This document shows, in pieces, positions 59,124 through 64,000 of a DNA stretch of 64,000 bases. The notes beneath the pieces were generated by a model. It made no database searches, had not been told where the DNA came from, and saw only the letters and a program-made list of their open reading frames with translations. Position 1 is the first letter of the stretch, and every line of letters starts with the position of its first letter. A program made the position numbers and the translations under genes. The stretch comes from Candidatus Leptovillus gracilis (GTDB taxonomy: Bacteria; Chloroflexota; Anaerolineae; Promineifilales; Promineifilaceae): NCBI GenBank assembly GCA_016716065.1, contig JADJXA010000013.1:1-64000 (forward strand), given 5' to 3'.

Positions 59124-61088
59124 ATGGATCACGCCCACCATCATCACGACAATCCCTTCTTCAACCGGCAGCGTATTACCGACCCGGCCTATTTTTCCGG
59201 CCGCGAACGGGAAGTAGAAGCGCTTTACAGCGCCATCGCCACCCGCCAGAGCCGTTCCGTCGTCGGCGAGCGCAAAATGGGCAAAAGCTCCCTGCTGACC
59301 CATCTCTCCTGCCCCGACAGCCTGCGCCAACACGGCTTTGACCCCGGCAAATTTGTCTTCATCTACGTAGATTTGGAAGGCATGTCCAACATCACCTACG
59401 ACGAATTTTGGCCGGAAATTCTAGACCGGATCGAGTTGGCGCTGCCCGAAGGTCAGGACATCCTGCAAGAGATGGTAGCCGAGCTGGCCGGGCAGGCCGA
59501 GGTGCGCTTCATGCAGGTGCGCCGCCTGCTGCGCCGCGTGGAACGCGCCGGTTTAACCGTGGTGATGATGCTGGATGAATTTGAAAGCCTGGCCGGAAAC
59601 CCCGCCTTTTCTTCCAGCTTTTATGGCGAACTACGCAGCCTGGCCGGTGAATTGGGCGTGGTTTACCTCACCGCCTCTAAGCGCAGCCTGTACGACCTGA
59701 CTTACCAACACGCCGACACGCTCTCGTCGCCATTTTTTAACATTTTTTCCGAGGTACAGTTGGGGCTGCTGCCGCTGAGTGAAGCCGAAGGCTTGCTGGC
59801 GCAGTTATCGGGCCTGGCCGGGCAACGGCCGTTTCTCCCCCAACAAGCCGCCGACCTCATCCAGTTGGCCGGGCCGCATCCCTTCTTCCTCAACCTGGCC
59901 GGTTCTTACCTCTACGATTTACGCCGCGAGCCGATCACCGACGACGTGCTAACTGAAACCGTCCACCGCCGCTTCAAAGCCGAAGCCGAAGACCATTACC
60001 GCTACCTCTGGAATCAGCTCGACGAGCCAGAGCAGGCCGGGCTGCGCATCAGCGGCACGGCCGCGCCAGACGTGGTGCGCCGCCTGCGCGCCAAAGCGCT
60101 GCTGCGCGAGATGGACGACGGCCGTCTGCAACCTTTCTCCCTCGCCTTTGCCGATTTTCTGGGGCGGGCTGAACCCACGGAACGGCCGTCATCCACCACC
60201 AGCCCGCGCGCCGCCGCCGACCTTACCGGGACCACATTGGGCAATTACCGCGTCCTCTCCCCTGTCGGGCGCGGTGGTATGGCCGTCGTCTACCAGGGCT
60301 ACCAATCCTCGCTGGACCGCTATGTCGCCATTAAAGTGATGTCCCACCAACTGGCCGACGACCAGACCTTTGTCGAGCGATTCCAACGCGAGGCGGCCAG
60401 CGTGGCCCAACTGCGCCATCAAAACATCGTGCAGATGGTGGATTTTGGCGTTAAGCGCGACATTTCCTATATGGTCATGGAGTTTATTGATGGCGAGACC
60501 CTCAAAGAGCGCCTGATAGCCCTGAACAATGTTAACGAGCGCTTGCCGCTGGGCGAAGTGGTTAGCACGGTGGCGGATATTGCCGCCGCCCTGGATTACG
60601 CCCACGCCTATGGCATTGTCCACCGCGACGTGAAGCCGGCTAACATCTTGCTGCGCCGCGAAGAGCGCCTGGCGCAGTTGACCGGCGGACGGCCGTTTAC
60701 GGCCGTTCTCACCGATTTTGGCGTCGCGCGCATGTTGGAAGGGGTGCAAATCACCGGGACCGGCGCCACCATCGGCACGCCCGACTATATGTCGCCAGAA
60801 CAGGCCCGGGGCCAATCGGCCACGCCCGCGTCCGACATTTATGCCCTGGCGATTGTCCTCTACGAAATGCTCACCGGCGAACTGCCCTTCACCGCCGACA
60901 CGCCCATCGCCATGCTGCTGCAACATATGCAGGCCATGCCCCCCTCTGTGCTGTTGAAAGCGCCCAATTTACCGGCCAACCTGGAATTGGTCCTGCTGAA
61001 AGGTCTGGCTAAGGACCCGGCCGGCCGTTACGCCACCGCCGGACAGCTCGCCGACGAGCTGCGCCGCGTGACTGGAGACCAGACGTGA
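59124..61088 (+). CDS. STAND-like ATPase fused to a Ser/Thr kinase
   Basis: 654 residues. N-terminus MDHAHHHHDNPFF; ATPase domain ~15-340 with GRERE near 26, Walker A VGERKMGKSSLLTHL, Walker B VVMMLDEFESLAG and STAND-like QLAGPHPFFLNLAGSYLYDL. Linker, then Hanks kinase ~371-645: GRGGMAVVY, AIKVMSH, HRDVKPANIL, DFGVARM, SPEQARG. No membrane segment. Start has no ribosome site and follows a repeat directly; an alternative start was not found. Overlaps the next gene by four bases (GTGA). Confidence 0.9.
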   Translation: MDHAHHHHDNPFFNRQRITDPAYFSGREREVEALYSAIATRQSRSVVGERKMGKSSLLTHLSCPDSLRQHGFDPGKFVFIYVDLEGMSNITYDEFWPEILDRIELALPEGQDILQEMVAELAGQAEVRFMQVRRLLRRVERAGLTVVMMLDEFESLAGNPAFSSSFYGELRSLAGELGVVYLTASKRSLYDLTYQHADTLSSPFFNIFSEVQLGLLPLSEAEGLLAQLSGLAGQRPFLPQQAADLIQLAGPHPFFLNLAGSYLYDLRREPITDDVLTETVHRRFKAEAEDHYRYLWNQLDEPEQAGLRISGTAAPDVVRRLRAKALLREMDDGRLQPFSLAFADFLGRAEPTERPSSTTSPRAAADLTGTTLGNYRVLSPVGRGGMAVVYQGYQSSLDRYVAIKVMSHQLADDQTFVERFQREAASVAQLRHQNIVQMVDFGVKRDISYMVMEFIDGETLKERLIALNNVNERLPLGEVVSTVADIAAALDYAHAYGIVHRDVKPANILLRREERLAQLTGGRPFTAVLTDFGVARMLEGVQITGTGATIGTPDYMSPEQARGQSATPASDIYALAIVLYEMLTGELPFTADTPIAMLLQHMQAMPPSVLLKAPNLPANLELVLLKGLAKDPAGRYATAGQLADELRRVTGDQT

Positions 61089-64000
61089 TCCGCCGTGCCC
61101 TTGTCGTCGGTTTGGTCGGCGGAATTTTGCTTAGCCTGGCCGGGCTGTACCCGGTGGTCAGCCTGCTGGCGCCGCTGGTCTCGCCGATGTGGGTGCGACC
61201 GGTTGCCAATGAACTGGCGCACGGCTTACTGCTGATGGTTTCGGCGGCCATCGGCTTTCCCGTGCTGTTCAGCCTGGGATCTTTAGCCGCCAAACGCGGT
61301 GAAGCGCAGGGCTGGCTGCCAGGGGCCAAAGCCGGTCTGATCGCCGGTCTGGTCGCCAGCCTGATCGTCTACACCACCCTCGTTTCGCCCATCAACGCCT
61401 TGTTTGCCTTTGGCGAGCTTGTACAATTTTTGATGCGTATGCCGGAAAGCCACAACCTGCCAACGGCCGTACTTTATCGCTATATCGCCATCTTTGAAAA
61501 CGGCAACTACCTGATCGAAATCACCTTCGCCATTGGCCTGCTGCTGACCGGCGCACAGGGGGCATGGATGGGTTGGCGGCGGCGGCACGAGGACAAACCG
61601 CCGCGGCCGTCGCTCTATGCCCACATCGCCAACGGCCGTCATCCGCGCCGCTGGTTCCACGGCGACGAAACCGCCTCCAGGGCTGGCCTGATAGTCGGCT
61701 TTGTCGGCAGTCTGGTCGCCATGTTTGCCGCCTTTAGCTGGTTTTACGTCGGGTTCATCACCGAATGGCCGGAACTGGCGGCAGCAATGCAGCACAGCCA
61801 CATTGGCATTGTCGTCAGCGGGCCACTGCGTCAGGCGGGTTCGGTGCTGTCCCCATTCATATTGGTTGGCAGTCTCTTCTATGGCGCGTTGGTCGTCTGG
61901 CTGATCAAGGACCCGCCGAATTTGCTCGTGGCGCGCGTGCGTGGCGTGCTGCTGGCCAGCCTGTTCATTGTCGGCGCCACCTTTGCCATTGGCCTGCGCG
62001 TGTTGTACTTCAACATGGGGCTGCTGCCCTTCTGGTTGGCCCAGGCCGTGCAGCAAGACCCGGCGCTGATGACCGACGCCGCGATGACATTTCAGGGCAT
62101 GATGGAACTGGCGCAACGGCCGTCGGCGCTGATTGCCCTGGTATTGGTCACCCCCTGGTTGGTAATGGTTCTGGGCACGGTGGCAGCCACCATCATTGGT
62201 CTGCTGCAAGGTCTGGTGTACGGTTTCTTCATACCTCTGGTTCACCCGCGCCCGGTAGACAAAGCAGCCCGCTGGTGGGGCCGCCTGCGCCGCGAACCCA
62301 ACGACGCGCTGCGTCTGATTTATGCCCTATTCAATGAGGAGAAAGAGGCGTACCAGATTTTGCCTCATCTGGCCGTGGCCGCCTATCGGCAAATGCCCGG
62401 CGCGGCCCGCCTGGCAGCGGCTTACCACACGTTGGGCACGTCTACCACCGAAGCGGAGCAAACGCCGGTCATCGCCGCCATTCAGGAAATTCTGGCCGCT
62501 GAACCAAATTGGCGCTGGTCGGCCGATTTCCAGTCCGTGTTTGCCTCGCTCAGCCAAATTTTGGCGGCCAAGAGCCTGGACGACATTCTGCAAATTAAGT
62601 CGCCAATGGCAGAGCAGCAGACCTCCTCGCTGCCGCCGCTGCTGGTGCAGAGCGTGCAGCGGCTCAGCCGGGTGGTAGATGAACTGCACAAAGTGACGAT
62701 GGTTGACGATCTGGCGACGAAGCTGATTTTTTTGGAGAATGCGCTGACGGTCATCCACGCAGCACAGCGGTTTGTCGAGCAGCAGTTACACAATTCGGCA
62801 GCGGCCGTTTCCCCTGAATTCACCGCCCTCAACACCACCCTCGACCACTGGCAGGGTATCGTCCTGGAAGCGATCAAGCGGCTCAAAGGGCGCGCCGACG
62901 TCAGCGCCGACCTGCAAACGCGCCAGAGTCCGCTGGCGGCGCAAATCCCGCTCATTTACTGCGTCGCCAACAGCGGTCTCAACGTCGCCCAACAAGTGCG
63001 CGTCAAACTCCTGCCCGGTGAAGATTACCACCTAGGCGATGAAAACGAGAGCTGGATTGAGATTTTGCCGCCTGGCGAGCGGCGGCAGGTAAACCTGACG
63101 GTGCTGCCGCAAGACGGCCGTCGCCGCCTGCGTATCGCCTGGCAGGTTACATACGACGACGCCGTAGACGCCGAACGCTCCCTCACGTTCGCCGATGTGG
63201 TGGAATTTGCCCAGCCAGACACACCATTCCAGCGCATTTTCCCCATTCCCTATGTCACCGGCACGCCGCTAAAAACCGACGATGTGTTTGTGGGGCGCGA
63301 AGATGTGTTCGCTTTTATCCGCGAAAATTTGCTGGGACGGCATCAAAACAACGTCATCGTGCTGCACGGACAGCGGCGCACCGGCAAAACGTCCGTGCTG
63401 TACCGCCTGGGCCAGATGATGGCCGACAGCCACATTGCCGTGCTAATTGACATGCAGGGCAAACCGGCGCGCGGCGAGGCCGACTTCCTCTTTTCTATCG
63501 CCGATGACATTACCTTTGCCCTGGAAGATCGCGGCCTGGATATAGAACCGCCGCGCCGCGAGGATTTTGCCGAATCACCGGAGTTTTTCTTTGGCTCCCG
63601 CTTTTTGCGCGGCCTGCGCCCACACCTGGGCGACAAAAATCTGCTGCTGATGTTTGACGAGTTTGAAGAGATGCAGCGGCGGGTGGACGACGGCCGTCTC
63701 CAGCCGGAAATCCTCCAATTTTTACGCAACCTGATGCAGCATGAAGACCGGGTAGATTTTGTCTTTTCCGGCACGCACAAGCTGGAAGAACTGGGCGCAG
63801 AGTATTGGTCCATCCTGTTCAACATTGCCAGCTACAAGCCCATCACCTTCCTCAGCGCCGCCGACATGCGCCGTCTCATCGAAGAGCCGGTGGCTGCCTA
63901 CAACCTGGAATACGACCCCCTGGCCGTTGAGCGCATGATCAAGGTGACGGCCGGACATCCTTATTTTGCCCAGTTGGTGCTGCATGAGATGGTGGTGTAC
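61085..64000 (+). CDS. Membrane-anchored STAND-like ATPase (3' end beyond window)
   Basis: 972 codons open at the right edge from GTG 61085, overlapping the kinase stop (GTGA). Several membrane helices in the first ~390 residues (LVVGLVGGILLSLAGLYPVV; LIAGLVASLIVYTT; LIVGFVGSLVAMFAAFSWFY; LVTPWLVMVLGTVAATIIGL). Then a soluble helical region, a beta region, and from ~730 an ATPase: VFVGREDVFAFI, Walker A LHGQRRTGKTSVLYRL, Walker B LLLMFDEFEEMQ, TAGHPYFAQLVL. This ATPase resembles the one in the preceding kinase fusion. The two probably act together, one in the cytoplasm, one at the membrane. Confidence 0.85.
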   Translation, partial: MIRRALVVGLVGGILLSLAGLYPVVSLLAPLVSPMWVRPVANELAHGLLLMVSAAIGFPVLFSLGSLAAKRGEAQGWLPGAKAGLIAGLVASLIVYTTLVSPINALFAFGELVQFLMRMPESHNLPTAVLYRYIAIFENGNYLIEITFAIGLLLTGAQGAWMGWRRRHEDKPPRPSLYAHIANGRHPRRWFHGDETASRAGLIVGFVGSLVAMFAAFSWFYVGFITEWPELAAAMQHSHIGIVVSGPLRQAGSVLSPFILVGSLFYGALVVWLIKDPPNLLVARVRGVLLASLFIVGATFAIGLRVLYFNMGLLPFWLAQAVQQDPALMTDAAMTFQGMMELAQRPSALIALVLVTPWLVMVLGTVAATIIGLLQGLVYGFFIPLVHPRPVDKAARWWGRLRREPNDALRLIYALFNEEKEAYQILPHLAVAAYRQMPGAARLAAAYHTLGTSTTEAEQTPVIAAIQEILAAEPNWRWSADFQSVFASLSQILAAKSLDDILQIKSPMAEQQTSSLPPLLVQSVQRLSRVVDELHKVTMVDDLATKLIFLENALTVIHAAQRFVEQQLHNSAAAVSPEFTALNTTLDHWQGIVLEAIKRLKGRADVSADLQTRQSPLAAQIPLIYCVANSGLNVAQQVRVKLLPGEDYHLGDENESWIEILPPGERRQVNLTVLPQDGRRRLRIAWQVTYDDAVDAERSLTFADVVEFAQPDTPFQRIFPIPYVTGTPLKTDDVFVGREDVFAFIRENLLGRHQNNVIVLHGQRRTGKTSVLYRLGQMMADSHIAVLIDMQGKPARGEADFLFSIADDITFALEDRGLDIEPPRREDFAESPEFFFGSRFLRGLRPHLGDKNLLLMFDEFEEMQRRVDDGRLQPEILQFLRNLMQHEDRVDFVFSGTHKLEELGAEYWSILFNIASYKPITFLSAADMRRLIEEPVAAYNLEYDPLAVERMIKVTAGHPYFAQLVLHEMVVY

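Overview
The window looks like chromosomal DNA of a GC-rich Chloroflexota bacterium (Anaerolineae-like). This placement is an inference from several traits: lipoproteins with long Pro/Thr/Ala linkers behind a lipobox, many Hanks-type kinases and STAND-like ATPases, a SARP/BTAD regulator, a class with strong T-box and S-box leaders, extended -10 promoters and probable leaderless genes. No rRNA, CRISPR array or prophage was seen. One tRNA (Lys, CTT) is present. The most pervasive signal is the 8-bp palindrome ACGGCCGT, which I counted by eye about 125 times, where one or two would be expected.

Left part (1-14,610, minus strand). A TTGACA/TAACAT promoter and a Trp-specific T-box leader (specifier TGG) precede trpB2, trpE, trpS, a lipoprotein gene, trpG, an orphan ribbon-helix-helix gene, an M16C protease gene with a frameshift, trpD, trpC and fur. 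A terminator follows, then a SulP transporter with STAS and CBS domains that runs off the left edge. trpA and trpF are not in the window. Strong hairpins separate trpB2/trpE and trpS/lipoprotein.

Middle-left (14,611-30,400). An M1-type metallopeptidase lipoprotein; a shikimate block aroK-aroB-aroQ (minus; aroQ is frameshifted); a SIMPL-domain lipoprotein; tRNA-Lys; a miniature inverted-repeat element; a two-gene membrane-protein operon; a frameshifted rRNA methyltransferase; a UbiA prenyltransferase; polyphosphate kinase; a CapA-like lipoprotein; a zinc-ribbon protein; an acetylpolyamine amidohydrolase/histone-deacetylase-like enzyme; and two proteins with beta-sandwich (arrestin-like) character.

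Middle-right (30,390-49,150). A P-loop ATPase divergent from a transmembrane Ser/Thr kinase; a phenylalanine-4-hydroxylase; tex; the methionine group metY-metX-metW behind a SAM-I riboswitch and a TTGACG/TATAGT promoter; an HtrA-like protease lipoprotein; an 1,098-residue BTAD-STAND-TPR regulator; a HAD phosphatase; a ferritin-like protein; a 60-bp perfect palindrome; a second miniature element with exact 9-bp target duplication; and a tyrosine-recombinase-fold protein that lacks the catalytic residues.

Right part (49,180-64,000). uvrA with a LexA-type operator, pgi, a YitT-family membrane protein, a triple-FKBP lipoprotein, a small PD-(D/E)XK-like protein with hpt, a YchF/OLA1 GTPase, and a coupled pair: an ATPase-kinase fusion and a membrane-anchored STAND-like ATPase that runs off the right edge.

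Several families of short repeat arrays (CCGTATTCCG-type, heptamers, 90-bp elements) fill the intergenic gaps, usually abutting stop codons, and in trpE and uvrA they sit inside the reading frame. Three genes (M16 protease, aroQ, rRNA methyltransferase) are broken by one- or two-base losses in short G/C runs; this could be sequencing error or real decay.
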